Source: Bostrychus sinensis (lineage: Eukaryota; Chordata; Actinopteri; Gobiiformes; Eleotridae). From it: DNA of 64,000 nt. The position numbers and the translations under genes were made by a program. Shown one piece after another: positions 1-13,070 of the stretch (the first letter of the stretch is position 1; the number at the start of each line of letters is the position of its first letter). A model generated the notes under the pieces. It saw only the letters and a program-made list of their open reading frames with translations, had not been told where the DNA came from and did no database searches. The stretch spans positions 7,944,624 to 8,008,623 of the forward strand of contig CM036242.1 in NCBI GenBank assembly GCA_020698575.1. Reading direction: 5' to 3'.

Positions 1-2393
1 AAACATCAGAGTTTACACCGCTAAGAACTACTTGGTAGACTTCAAATGGTGTGTTCAGATTTAAACTCCTTCTAATTTCCCTTTTCTCACAGTATTTTGT
101 TTCCATGAGACATGAAAAAAAAAAAAAAAAAGTGAGAAAAACTACCTGGCCACACTTCCACCAGCACAGGGTGCTAGAGTTATTGTCATAGCTAGTTATA
201 ATCAATTGAGTTGAGAAAAATCTCATTCTCAGATTCCAGTTAAACTCTTGCTAGTTTGGACTGTTCCAACATCTATGCCACTCCTCTCAGGATTTTTCCA
301 ATCTGCATCATCAAGATTGGCGTTTTGAGTTTTCTCATCAGCGCTGCCTCTGGAATTCTTTGGGTGGCCAGGTAGAGTCATCTGGAAAATTGAGGGTAGC
401 CAACCTGTAGCTATTTAGTATTTTTTCTGATGCTACAGTACTCTTCTAATACTTCTAATACTTTCTAATTGTGCAGTAATTACAAAATAGATGATGTGTG
501 ATTATTTAATAACCGCCAGGTAAAAAGCTTTATACGACGGCTTCTTGTGACTCTCTATTGTCCGACCTTTTAAGAAGCAATGTGCATAAATGTCTTCTAC
601 TCTCTGTTGGTTAGTGGTACTAAAAAACACATTCAGCCATACTATGTGCCAGTCCCTGTTGCCTGGATAAATGTGTGGTTGTGGAAGGGCATCCAGAGTA
701 AAACCTATACCTACCTATGAGAATAATTCAGTGTGAAGACCTTTGAAGGAAAGGGAGCAACTGAATGGGACCTGCTATGGTGAGGCGAAATCTGTCATCT
801 TTATTGAGTAAACCTCCGCCTCATAAATTTTTCCGTAAATTTGAACATCACTGTTCTGCATATTTCCACATCTCTTCTAAGGTACTGCTAAAGCCAGGCT
901 GTTGAAATTTGTATTACTATTACCTAAGAAAATTAGAAAACATGACATGTGCGAAAAAACATCCATAGGGAGTCGGGCTCACATTTTCACATTTTCAAAT
1001 CTGTCCCTCTTAGCAAAATGTTTGGACATGACTGACATAACACAAAGAGAATTCAAAAAGAGTTTCCTTCTTTCACTTTTTTATTTTATTTTTATCAAAG
1101 ACTGGGACTTGTGGTCTCCAAAGAGTGTCTAAAGAGTGTCCCATGCAATACTGGGATAACAAATTTGTTATTTTTACTGCCACAAATCAACATTCAAAGA
1201 TAATACTAAAACTGTAACACCCTTAAACGCTTTTCAGAATATTGTGTGAGACATGATGGCACATTTGGTCACCAATAAGTCACCAATGAATACTGAAGAG
1301 TCTTGTCTCCCAATGGCAGATTTGGAGGTCAATTTGGAAGTCACATGGGCGTTGTGAGGTCACATGATCATCAGGCTACAGTCTGTGTCTGCCGCTCTCC
1401 GGTTGTGGGCTGTGAACTGTCAGAGCCATGCGGGGCCCAGCTGCTCACTAAAGGTCACACTGCCTTTTGTTCGACTGTCTCCCAATGAAAAGACTGAATG
1501 AACTTTTCAGGGTTTATAATTAACCACACGGCTCTCTCATTAATTTTGAACAATGCTGTAGTGTTAACAAGCTCCAGACTTTCATTTCAAGTGGTGACCT
1601 GTGTTATGGGACTGGAGGAGCTTTTAGATTTGAAGCTTTTGTGTGTTAGGACATTTTGTGAAAAATCATAAAATATCTGTGTTTTGAGTGAGTTAGTGCC
1701 CTCCCCTGGTGGCTAATAATGGTAAGTGTCCAGGGCAGAGCGTGCACGTCGCCATTTCATGAGAGACAGGCACGGGGTGGGTAACGGATAATAGCATTGT
1801 GTTCAAATATTGTGTATTATTGTTCATTATAAGACTTCTGGCTAACTGTACCTGCTACATATGTCATTTGGGACATTCATATACTGTACAATGAATGAGC
1901 TTAATCACAATTTAGTGGACTTATACACATACAGAATTGCTTGCTAGCTGTATACTAATGTGAGCAGTAGTTTCTGATCATTTTTATTTTGTTCCCTGCA
2001 GACTCAATAGCACTAAAAGTCTCGTCTCTGGCCATTATTTAAACACAACGCAGACAGATTATATGAGAGAAAAGACAAACGCACAAACGGGTTAAATCTC
2101 TAGCACGGCCAAGTTCAGCACAGTTACAAGTGCATAATAAAGTACAGTATTAATGTTGTATATGTATTTACATACGTATACACTGAAAAGAGAGCAACTG
2201 TATGTGTATATTTGTGTTATGTTGTGTTTTGAAGTCAAGGTTGTGAGTGGTCAGACACTTCAAAAGCAAAACATATAAGCAAAAGACTTAATTTCATGTC
2301 ATTAATAATGCCAAAGCTATACTATCTAATGTAATAATAAATTCCATGCTGCGTCTAGGCAAAAGGAAATGTTAGTAGTTTTAACCTGATTAA
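1..2393. other. AT-rich non-coding DNA with minor repeat debris
   Basis: No gene is visible. There is a poly-A run at about 116-131. A degenerate piece at about 646-790 contains 'ggaagggcatccagagtaaa' and 'gacctgctatggtgaggc', which resemble pieces of common fish LINE/SINE repeats. The remaining reading frames are short, without splice context or recognisable protein features. Confidence 0.6.
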
Positions 2394-5300
2394 AGAGACA
2401 CTGCTTTTTCTCAAGCTTTCTAAAATAAAATTGGACACATTTTTCACAACACTTTTATCAGTATGTATAAATTTAAACTATGTATATGAATGGAAAATGT
2501 CTTCTTTGGGGGAGTTGTTACTTTCACTTGCTTGAAGGCCCTACTGGCCCCGCCCACTTTACTCTGTCAGCTCTGAGCCACAGGGCTGAGGCCTTGCTCT
2601 GATTAAAGCACATTAGACACTTCTGCCTCTTGTTCTTCTCTTTTGAGCTCACACGTTAATAAAGTTGGGAGTTTTTTTTTTGTTCAGACATGGGAGGAGA
2701 ACCTCTGAGTGTACTAAACTAAGAACCTCTGAGTGTACTAAACTAAGAACCTCTGAGTGTACTAAACTAAGAACCTCTGAGTGTACTAAACTAAGAACCT
2801 CTGAGTGTACTAAACTAAGAACCTCTGAGTGTACTAAACTAAGAACCTCTGAGTGTACTAAACTAAGAACCTCTGAGTGTACTAAACTAAGAACCTCTGA
2901 GTGTACTAAACTAAAAATGTCTGAGTGTACTAAACTAAGAACCTCTGAGTGTACTAAACTAAGAACCTCTGAGTGTACTAAACTAAAAATGTCTGAGTGT
3001 ACTAAACTAAGAACCTCTGAGTGTACTAAACAAAAAATGTCTGAGTGTACTAAACTAAGAACCTCTGAGTGTACTAAACTAAGAACCTCTGAGTGTACTA
3101 AACTAAGAACCTCTGAGTGTACTAAACTAAAAATGTCTGAGTGTACTAAACTAAGAACCTCTGAGTGTACTAAACTAAAAATGTCTGAGTGTACTAAACT
3201 AAGAACCTCTGAGTGTACTAAACAAAAAATGTCTGAGTGTACTAAACTAAGAACCTCTGAGTGTACTAAACTAAGAACCTCTGAGTGTACTAAACTAAGA
3301 ACCTCTGAGTGTACTAAACTAAGAACCTCTGAGTGTACTAAACTAAAAATGTCTGAGTGTACTAAACTAAGAACCTCTGAGTGTACTAAACTAAAAATGT
3401 CTGAGTGTACTAAACTAAGAACCTCTGAGTGTACTAAACAAAAAATGTCTGAGTGTACTAAACTAAGAACCTCTGAGTGTACTAAACTAAGAACCTCTGA
3501 GTGTACTAAACTAAAAATGTCTGAGTGTACTAAACTAAGAACCTCTGAGTGTACTAAACTAAAAATGTCTGAGTGTACTAAACTAAGAACCTCTGAGTGT
3601 ACTAAACAAAAAATGTCTGAGTGTACTAAACTAAGAACCTCTGAGTGTACTAAACTAAGAACCTCTGAGTGTACTAAACTAAAAATGTCTGAGTGTACTA
3701 AACTAAGAACCTCTGAGTGTACTAAACTAAGAACCTCTGAGTGTACTAAACTAAAAATGTCTGAGTGTACTAAACTAAGAACCTCTGAGTGTACTAAACT
3801 AAAAATGTCTGAGTGTACTAAACTAAGAACCTCTGAGTGTACTAAACTAAAAATGTCTGAGTGTACTAAACTAAGAACCTCTGAGTGTACTAAACTAAAA
3901 ATGTCTGAGTGTACTAAACTAAGAACCTCTGAGTGTACTAAACTAAAAATGTCTGAGTGTACTAAACTAAGAACCTCTGAGTGTACTAAACTAAAAATGT
4001 CTGAGTGTACTAAACTAAGAACCTCTGAGTGTACTAAACAAAAAATGTCTGAGTGTACTAAACTAAGAACCTCTGAGTGTACTAAACTAAGAACCTCTGA
4101 GTGTACTAAACTAAAAATGTCTGAGTGTACTAAACTAAGAACCTCTGAGTGTACTAAACTAAAAATGTCTGAGTGTACTAAACTAAGAACCTCTGAGTGT
4201 ACTAAACAAAAAATGTCTGAGTGTACTAAACTAAGAACCTCTGAGTGTACTAAACTAAGAACCTCTGAGTGTACTAAACTAAAAATGTCTGAGTGTACTA
4301 AACTAAGAACCTCTGAGTGTACTAAACAAAAAATGTCTGAGTGTACTAAACTAAGAACCTCTGAGTGTACTAAACTAAGAACCTCTGAGTGTACTAAACT
4401 AAGAACCTCTGAGTGTACTAAACTAAGAACCTCTGAGTGTACTAAACTAAGAACCTCTGAGTGTACTAAACTAAAAATGTCTGAGTGTACTAAACTAAGA
4501 ACCTCTGAGTGTACTAAACTAAAAATGTCTGAGTGTACTAAACTAAGAACCTCTGAGTGTACTAAACAAAAAATGTCTGAGTGTACTAAACTAAGAACCT
4601 CTGAGTGTACTAAACTAAGAACCTCTGAGTGTACTAAACTAAAAATGTCTGAGTGTACTAAACTAAGAACCTCTGAGTGTACTAAACTAAAAATGTCTGA
4701 GTGTACTAAACTAAGAACCTCTGAGTGTACTAAACAAAAAATGTCTGAGTGTACTAAACTAAGAACCTCTGAGTGTACTAAACTAAGAACCTCTGAGTGT
4801 ACTAAACTAAAAATGTCTGAGTGTACTAAACTAAGAACCTCTGAGTGTACTAAACTAAGAACCTCTGAGTGTACTAAACTAAAAATGTCTGAGTGTACTA
4901 AACTAAGAACCTCTGAGTGTACTAAACTAAAAATGTCTGAGTGTACTAAACTAAGAACCTCTGAGTGTACTAAACTAAAAATGTCTGAGTGTACTAAACT
5001 AAGAACCTCTGAGTGTACTAAACTAAAAATGTCTGAGTGTACTAAACTAAGAACCTCTGAGTGTACTAAACTAAAAATGTCTGAGTGTACTAAACTAAGA
5101 ACCTCTGAGTGTACTAAACTAAAAATGTCTGAGTGTACTAAACTAAGAACCTCTGAGTGTACTAAACAAAAATGTCTGAGTGTACTAAACTAAGAACCTC
5201 TGAGTGTACTAAACTAAGAACCTCTGAGTGTACTAAACTAAAAATGTCTGAGTGTACTAAACTAAGAACCTCTGAGTGTACTAAACTAAAAATGTCTGAG

Positions 5301-7993
5301 TGTACTAAACTAAGAACCTCTGAGTGTACTAAACAAAAAATGTCTGAGTGTACTAAACTAAGAACCTCTGAGTGTACTAAACTAAGAACCTCTGAGTGTA
5401 CTAAACTAAAAATGTCTGAGTGTACTAAACTAAGAACCTCTGAGTGTACTAAACTAAAAATGTCTGAGTGTACTAAACTAAGAACCTCTGAGTGTACTAA
5501 ACAAAAAATGTCTGAGTGTACTAAACTAAGAACCTCTGAGTGTACTAAACTAAGAACCTCTGAGTGTACTAAACTAAAAATGTCTGAGTGTACTAAACTA
5601 AGAACCTCTGAGTGTACTAAACAAAAATGTCTGAGTGTACTAAACTAAGAACCTCTGAGTGTACTAAACTAAGAACCTCTGAGTGTACTAAACTAAGAAC
5701 CTCTGAGTGTACTAAACTAAGAACCTCTGAGTGTACTAAACTAAGAACCTCTGAGTGTACTAAACTAAAAATGTCTGAGTGTACTAAACTAAGAACCTCT
5801 GAGTGTACTAAACTAAAAATGTCTGAGTGTACTAAACTAAGAACCTCTGAGTGTACTAAACAAAAAATGTCTGAGTGTACTAAACTAAGAACCTCTGAGT
5901 GTACTAAACTAAGAACCTCTGAGTGTACTAAACAAAAAATGTCTGAGTGTACTAAACTAAGAACCTCTGAGTGTACTAAACTAAAAATGTCTGAGTGTAC
6001 TAAACTAAGAACCTCTGAGTGTACTAAACAAAAAATGTCTGAGTGTACTAAACTAAGAACCTCTGAGTGTACTAAACTAAGAACCTCTGAGTGTACTAAA
6101 CTAAAAATGTCTGAGTGTACTAAACTAAGAACCTCTGAGTGTACTAAACTAAGAACCTCTGAGTGTACTAAACTAAAAATGTCTGAGTGTACTAAACTAA
6201 GAACCTCTGAGTGTACTAAACTAAAAATGTCTGAGTGTACTAAACTAAGAACCTCTGAGTGTACTAAACTAAAAATGTCTGAGTGTACTAAACTAAGAAC
6301 CTCTGAGTGTACTAAACTAAAAATGTCTGAGTGTACTAAACTAAGAACCTCTGAGTGTACTAAACTAAAAATGTCTGAGTGTACTAAACTAAGAACCTCT
6401 GAGTGTACTAAACTAAAAATGTCTGAGTGTACTAAACTAAGAACCTCTGAGTGTACTAAACAAAAAATGTCTGAGTGTACTAAACTAAGAACCTCTGAGT
6501 GTACTAAACTAAGAACCTCTGAGTGTACTAAACTAAAAATGTCTGAGTGTACTAAACTAAGAACCTCTGAGTGTACTAAACTAAAAATGTCTGAGTGTAC
6601 TAAACTAAGAACCTCTGAGTGTACTAAACAAAAAATGTCTGAGTGTACTAAACTAAGAACCTCTGAGTGTACTAAACTAAGAACCTCTGAGTGTACTAAA
6701 CTAAAAATGTCTGAGTGTACTAAACTAAGAACCTCTGAGTGTACTAAACTAAAAATGTCTGAGTGTACTAAACTAAGAACCTCTGAGTGTACTAAACAAA
6801 AAATGTCTGAGTGTACTAAACTAAGAACCTCTGAGTGTACTAAACTAAGAACCTCTGAGTGTACTAAACTAAAAATGTCTGAGTGTACTAAACTAAGAAC
6901 CTCTGAGTGTACTAAACTAAAAATGTCTGAGTGTACTAAACTAAGAACCTCTGAGTGTACTAAACAAAAAATGTCTGAGTGTACTAAACTAAGAACCTCT
7001 GAGTGTACTAAACTAAGAACCTCTGAGTGTACTAAACTAAAAATGTCTGAGTGTACTAAACTAAGAACCTCTGAGTGTACTAAACTAAGAACCTCTGAGT
7101 GTACTAAACTAAAAATGTCTGAGTGTACTAAACTAAGAACCTCTGAGTGTACTAAACTAAGAACCTCTGAGTGTACTAAACTAAAAATGTCTGAGTGTAC
7201 TAAACTAAGAACCTCTGAGTGTACTAAACTAAAAATGTCTGAGTGTACTAAACTAAGAACCTCTGAGTGTACTAAACTAAAAATGTCTGAGTGTACTAAA
7301 CTAAGAACCTCTGAGTGTACTAAACTAAAAATGTCTGAGTGTACTAAACTAAAAATGTCTGAGTGTACTAAACTAAGAACCTCTGAGTGTACTAAACTAA
7401 AAATGTCTGAGTGTACTAAACTAAGAACCTCTGAGTGTACTAAACAAAAAATGTCTGAGTGTACTAAACTAAGAACCTCTGAGTGTACTAAACTAAGAAC
7501 CTCTGAGTGTACTAAACTAAAAATGTCTGAGTGTACTAAACTAAGAACCTCTGAGTGTACTAAACTAAGAACCTCTGAGTGTACTAAACTAAAAATGTCT
7601 GAGTGTACTAAACTAAGAACCTCTGAGTGTACTAAACTAAGAACCTCTGAGTGTACTAAACTAAAAATGTCTGAGTGTACTAAACTAAGAACCTCTGAGT
7701 GTACTAAACTAAAAATGTCTGAGTGTACTAAACTAAGAACCTCTGAGTGTACTAAACTAAAAATGTCTGAGTGTACTAAACTAAGAACCTCTGAGTGTAC
7801 TAAACTGTGGGAGATGGACAGAGTATAATATAATGGCTAATTAGCTTGGCTATTAGCAACATGGAGCTAACAGAGAAGTAAAAGAGCAAGAATCTGGTGA
7901 TGGTGATGAAGGTATGTTTTTGAGAAGGAAACAATATTATAACATGGTTAAAAGATCAGAAAAGTTGACTTAGCAAACTAGGAATACCTTTAA
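2394..7993 (+). mobile_element. TTAA-bounded dispersed element carrying the minisatellite
   Basis: The element outside the array is about 305 bp on the left and 187 bp on the right. Both ends abut TTAA (2390-2393 and 7990-7993). The right end (7911-7993, with 'attataacatggttaaaaga') matches the right end of several other copies in the window (for example 23300-23393). The sequences flanking the array (about 2535-2697 and 7807-7910) match, in inverted order, the copy at 20625-21207. TTAA target sites suggest a piggyBac-like non-autonomous element, but no transposase is present and the left end is divergent. The assignment to one element rests on the paired homology with the second copy. Confidence 0.6.
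2698..7806 (+). repeat. Minisatellite, 213 units of 24 bp with higher-order structure
   Basis: The unit is AGAACCTCTGAGTGTACTAA plus ACTA. The 5109 bp span, with two one-base losses and an incomplete last base, fits exactly 213 units. Three variants occur: R (AGAACC start), K (AAAATG start) and Q (R start, ending ACAA instead of ACTA). Q is always followed by K. K units are almost never adjacent; I saw one K-K pair near 7325-7370. A 7-unit order K-R-R-K-R-K-Q (168 bp) recurs many times, and an 18-unit block of about 432 bp occurs three times (about 3606-4037, 4736-5167, 6030-6462). The array is not a CRISPR because it has no spacers. Long open frames across it follow from a unit length divisible by three. 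Confidence 0.98.
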
Positions 7994-8971
7994 ACAAAGC
8001 AATGCAGTTAATTAAATGTGCACCTAAAGTTATTCAACTGCAATCCAAATCTCCTTCTGCAACTGTCTCCTTTTTGCCTCTGGAAAATTTCCCATTTCTT
8101 TCTAACTGTTTCAGCAACACAATAGTTCCAGCTGAGAACTGCTGAGAACCAAAATACCTCACTAAATTTAACTTTATTCATCTGCATTTTTCAGCGTCAT
8201 GTGTCTTTGTTGTAGATCACAGTCTGACGTTCATTCATTTACAGAAGCACAAAGGCAAAAAGTTCTCTGTGATTACAAACTTCTGAAGTCATTTAGCTGG
8301 ATCTGCCTCATAGCCTGACAACTTTATTCACTTTGACTGATTTCTTCAATTAATCCCCCCTTTTCACTGTAGCCTCAAATCTGAGCCTCATCCAGACCTC
8401 TTTCTGGCTCATAACCAGTGCTTCAATAAACAATGAGGCCGCTTTTGATAAATGAATGAATTATGTATCATTCCCTAAGCTGTGTTTTAGCCATAAATGT
8501 ATTTTTTTTTTTTTTTGTTTAATGGTAGTGGGGATTATTTCCAGCTATATACCATCATGAGACAGGCTTCCATTGTTTTATTAATCACTGTGTTACGTTC
8601 TCATGGCAGCTGAAATAGGCCAAAGTGTTAATCATTAATGGATATTGTTAATGGTTTTTCTAGTGCTGCATGCCTTTGGCGAACATATAACATTTATGCA
8701 TATGTAATGGGATGGAACGAGTGAAGTTTAGTTTCAGAGGAAGTAATGGTAATTCAAGAGGCATCGCCAACTTGTGTTACTGGGAATCTTTTCTATTTGC
8801 AGTTGGCTTGGATCTCTGGATATCTGAAGGAATACTCAAAAGCAAAAAAACTAAATTAATTAAGCAGCTTAATCTTCTTTCATTGACTGGAGTTCATCTT
8901 ACCAACTCTGTGCCTTAGAGGGTGTAGGCTATATCCTGGACAATGGTCAGTAAAGGCTTTTTACTCTACAG
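7994..8971. other. Unique AT-rich sequence, no feature seen
   Basis: There is a poly-T run at about 8503-8516. Nothing else is recognisable. The 68-codon frame at 8712-8918 has no family features. Confidence 0.6.
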
Positions 8972-9224
8972 CAGTCATTCTCAAACTTTTCAAACCACCT
9001 CAGGAAATATTTTTAATAATAAAAAATAATAATAAAATTAAAAAAAAAAACTAAACCAGGATGAACCTACCTTTTAAGACGCAACCAGAGCGGGAGAAAA
9101 ACAGTAATAAAACTGCTTCTACATTAAACTAAATCAGGACTTGAACTGTAAAGGACTCCTGAGTACCACCAGAAGAGGCCTGCGTAATACTATCGGTACT
9201 TGTACCACAGTTTGAGAATCACTG
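8972..9224. mobile_element. Short non-autonomous hAT element
   Basis: The 253 bp element has terminal inverted repeats: CAGTCATTCTCAAACTTTT on the left, and CAGTGATTCTCAAACTGTGG as the reverse complement of the right end. The flanking 8-mers ctctacag (8964-8971) and ggctacgg (9225-9232) match at five of eight positions, as expected for an old 8 bp hAT duplication. The interior is AT-rich and non-coding. Confidence 0.75.
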
Positions 9225-9232
9225 GGCTACGG

Positions 9233-11308
9233 GATATGGAGAGAGCGTTCTGTCTGACTTCTGTTCATACGTTGGTCAGTTTTCCTTGCAGACCAACGAA
9301 GCAGGACATGTATGCACAGTTCAAAAGTTTGAGCGCAGGACAATCATGGTTAAACTTTGGACTTGATAAAAAGTTTATTTATATTTAACCTTTATTTAAG
9401 TAGAAAAGTATTATTTAGGATAAAAATATATTTTGCAAGAGTGTCGTGGCCATGAGGCACCAGCAAACTTTCATGTCTGTTACAGAAATCAGAAATGAAA
9501 CCAGTCCACAATGTTTTAGGGAAAAGGATTTTGGTTTGGTCATTTGGTGCATACAAACAACAGTAATGTGTTAGCAGAAAGCAGGGTAAAATATGATATA
9601 AATGTACTAATCTAAATATACAAAATATACACAAATGAATAAAACTGTGTTTAAGTTAGGAGTATTTACTAAACAGTGTTAAATATAAACTCTCAAGCAG
9701 AAAAACTAAACTATACTCCCTTTACAAAGAGATTAGCTGATAACAATACTGCAAAATTGAGTGACTCATGTTCCCGATGTACTGAAAAAATAATTATTTA
9801 ATACTACTTGTAGTAATAGTTTTTAATAATTTTAGCAGAAGAAATAGCATCAGTTTGATACATTATTTTTTCCCCCTAGAATATAAAGAGCCTTGTGAAA
9901 GTTGATGTGTATTCAAAGATGAAAATCTTCATTTTTTTCTCCATCAGTTACATGCTCTACATGTTTATTCCATATGCTTTTTGGGAAAACGTTAGTATCA
10001 AAATGGCATATCTCACTTTTTTTAATTGACTTCCAACTTAAACTGTGGTAGTATGAATTTTAATGATATTCTCAATTTGATAAAAAAAAAAAAGTTAAAT
10101 ATTGTGTTTGGTTTGAGGCAAAAGCAGCTGATTTAGTTTTGGCGAAAATTTGTTTTAGCTCTCCTGTAAAACTTGTTAATGGCCCCTCTTACGGCCCTCC
10201 ACTTCCAAGCCCTGACTTTTTTATGACTGGGGAATTAGTGACCTGATACATTTGTGTTTATTAAAAACTCAAATTACATCAGAAACCCCAAAACAACTGT
10301 ATGAAGTTATACAAGTAACCCAACAAAGTCAGTGCTTCTCAGATATGACAAGAAAAAAATCACACCCGGGGTCACCTTTTACCCCATGAATGAGGGTAAA
10401 TGTCTTTTACTGCCTACTGAGCGCTTTGACCTTCTAATGTACTGCCTGCAGAAACGGCACGCTTAAAAAAATTCAATAAACATCATAAGGAGAAAAACAC
10501 CAGCCCTCTGGGACAAGCTGATTATCCCGTAAATGCAACAGCAATGACTTCACCATAAAATTGCAAGTAAAAAATATGCACTGACTAGACTAATCATTTC
10601 TTTCCGCCGAAACCACAAGAGCTGCTCAAGTGCCCCGCAGCTACAAAATACCAAAAATAAAACTCTCATTTACAGACACTTTTTAATTAATCCAGTTAGT
10701 GCAAACATGGCTTTTGGCACCGTGGCGGGATGTGTGTGTATATGTGTGTGGGGGGGGGTGTTGAAAAGTGACTGGAGGCGTTAACGTGTCATGGTAATGT
10801 AGGTCAGAGCCCAGCGGATGGAGAGATTGTAACAGAGGTGGCGGGACGGTGGCGTCTGTTTCAGCTGGTTTGGTCCAATCAATAGAAACGGCCTTTGTGC
10901 TGATTTCCAGATCTGTCAGCGGCGTTCTACCCGGCCCCGCCTGCCGCAACACGGGAATCGATTCACAGCAGGAAACCCGTGAGAGTGAGAGTGAGGAGGG
11001 TAGACCAACGCCGCCTGGGAGAAAACAAAATACTGCTGTTTTTATTTGCTGAGCTGGTTCTGGGTGAGTTTGAGGCACTGACAGGGAAAGATGTTAAGTG
11101 AAAAACTTCCATTGCAAGTTGGTGCCAGGAAATCTAAGAGAATAAAACATTACAGCCATGTCCCCCTCAGAGCTCCACCTGACCACAAAGCCCACTGGGT
11201 CTGGTTCCTCTGCAACAGAGAGTCTTTTCCAGAGTTGGAGTTTTAAACCTGGCATATCAGAGCGTTTATCTACAGCACGGAACAGATCTCCTAACAAAAA
11301 ATAACCAA
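9233..11308. other. Unique non-coding sequence with a TG tract
   Basis: The first 1.4 kb is AT-rich. A (TG)n/poly-G tract lies at about 10727-10757. A GC-richer stretch follows at about 10790-11060, with overlapping frames on both strands and no recognisable protein. No RNA gene or transposon end was found. Confidence 0.55.
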
Positions 11309-11419
11309 GATGGCGCCGGTGTGAATTTTACAACTTCTTTGACTTCTGTTAATGTTGAGTGCTTTCCTTTGTCACCTGTTGATTTTGCTGAAGTCCGCGT
11401 TGTTGTTCAGTCCTCTGCA

Positions 11420-12073
11420 TAGGGCTGTCGCGGTGAGAGAATTTTATAATAATTTTATCCGACTCAACACTGCGCAGTATAAGCGGTATAGAATAAGCTA
11501 ATAATAACACCTGAAAAAATGACCAAACGAATTTTGATTATTAAAATAAATTGAAATATAGTAAAGCCTCTGCTCTAACATAAATCTGAGTCCAATGTCC
11601 TTGCAGCGCGTGTAACTGGTAGCTTCAGAAAAACCCACATGTTCACCTTATGTGGTTTGAGAGGAGGCTCCCCGCAGCACTGACTCTACAGAGTGATTGT
11701 CACACATGTACCTGCAGGCGAGAGGGCGTAGAACAACCTCACATGGTTATCGCGTCACCAGGTGAGTCATCATCAGCTCCTCCTCTGAGTAACGCGTAAG
11801 CCCCGTGTCTGCTGACGGTTAGCGTCAATGAGGCAGCGCAGCTCGTGCAGAAGCCTTTTCCTTTCTCATCATTAACCCTCTGTTCTCCACTCCCAGTGTC
11901 TCTGAGTGCGTATACGTGCGTAAACATTCAATGATTCATAGTTTACAGTAAAATTAAACTGTGCATCCCATCGGTGTCTCACTAAAATGATAAACTGGGT
12001 TACCGCGGTCGCTTATGCCCCTGTGCGGTTGGACTGATAACATGACAATAATGCGGTCACCACTACAGCCCTA
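11420..12073. mobile_element. hAT element nested in family X
   Basis: The element is 654 bp. Its ends are TAGGGCTGTCGCGGTGA and, as reverse complement of the right end, TAGGGCTGTAGTGGTGA. The flanking 8-mers are cctctgca (11412-11419) and cctctgcg (12074-12081), a 7/8 match typical of hAT insertion. The related repeat at 35884-36330 is uninterrupted at the corresponding place. No transposase frame is visible, so this is non-autonomous. Confidence 0.92.
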
Positions 12074-12211
12074 CCTCTGCGTTTTTTTTTTTTTTTTTTT
12101 TTTTTTTCCAGCAGTAAAGTCCAGAGGAATAGTTTCATAGCATATTTTCAGAATGGGCCCTTGTTGTAAAGCACATTCAGAAAGTGTATAAGTCCACTTA
12201 TCATACTTTAA

Positions 12212-12923
12212 AGCTGGGGACACACTACATGATTTTCTCAGTGGTTACAGATTCTGAAAAGACTAGGAGCACACACGAACGACTGGTTTCAGCAGATTTA
12301 GTTCTGATGACTGAAAGACTGGGGCTCACACACTACAAGATCTGTAACTGCAACTGACGCCAACCAAACGCTTGCGGGGAACTCGCGAGAACTAAATGGT
12401 AAACAAACATGGACGCTACCTGGGTCGCTGTTGTATTTGTGTGCATAGCTATCTGTTTGGAAAAAAGGAAAATACGTCTTTGTATCCAGTTTTGCTTGGG
12501 TAGCGCTCAACTTTCTTTGGTGTTTGCCATGGTTGTTTATGTTTTCTTCTTCTTCAAATTTCCGCTTATATATTCCCGCCACTTCCTGTTGCTTCGTCTG
12601 CGTCCTGACGCTATTTCCTGTGTCCCATCAGCTGTTTTTCATCGGCCGCTGGACTCCATGAATTCCCAGTTGGATGTAAACAGCCCACACTACAGGAGTG
12701 CGCGTCCAGAGTCAGCTTTAAAATTCAAACATGTTTGATTGCTTGCGACTGATGTCAGGCTGGGTTTTTGCGCCGATTCGAGTCTTTGAACATCACACAC
12801 TAACAGATTTCAGAGCCGACTGGTGATTACAATTCCCTTCAACTAGTGTTGACTGGTAAAGACTCGGCGCAACTGTGAATTGTTATAAAATCGGGAAAAA
12901 AATCGTGTAGTGTGTCCCCAGCT
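12212..12923. mobile_element. PIF/Harbinger-like element with TAA duplication
   Basis: The 712 bp element begins AGCTGGGGACACACTACATG and ends with the complementary sequence; the reverse complement of the right end reads AGCTGGGGACACACTACACG. TAA is present at both flanks (12209-12211 and 12924-12926). A 3 bp TWA target duplication is characteristic of PIF/Harbinger. The 94- and 109-codon frames inside are on opposite strands and have no DDE or Myb-like features. Confidence 0.85.
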
Positions 12924-13070
12924 TAAGTTGTAAAAAGTGCTCTGAAAATTCACTAATAGGTTAAAAGAAATATTCAAATATATCACTGCCACAAAAAAAT
13001 GTGATGTGTGTTTTTGTTTATTGCTAAAATTTGTAGCATTAAGTCAATATTGTGAAGGTATTAAGTAGAT

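Noticed and set aside
2698..7806. CRISPR array
   Set aside because: Units are contiguous and near-identical with no unique spacers, and the context is a eukaryotic genome.
2665..7828. Three long open reading frames (842, 158 and 733 codons) as real genes
   Set aside because: They are the minisatellite read in its one stop-free frame. Length is explained by a 24 bp unit, the frame shifts with array errors, and there is no non-repetitive domain.
10683..11078. 131-codon minus-strand frame as an exon
   Set aside because: It overlaps an opposite-strand frame, crosses a TG tract (read as HTYTHT) and shows no domain or splice signals.
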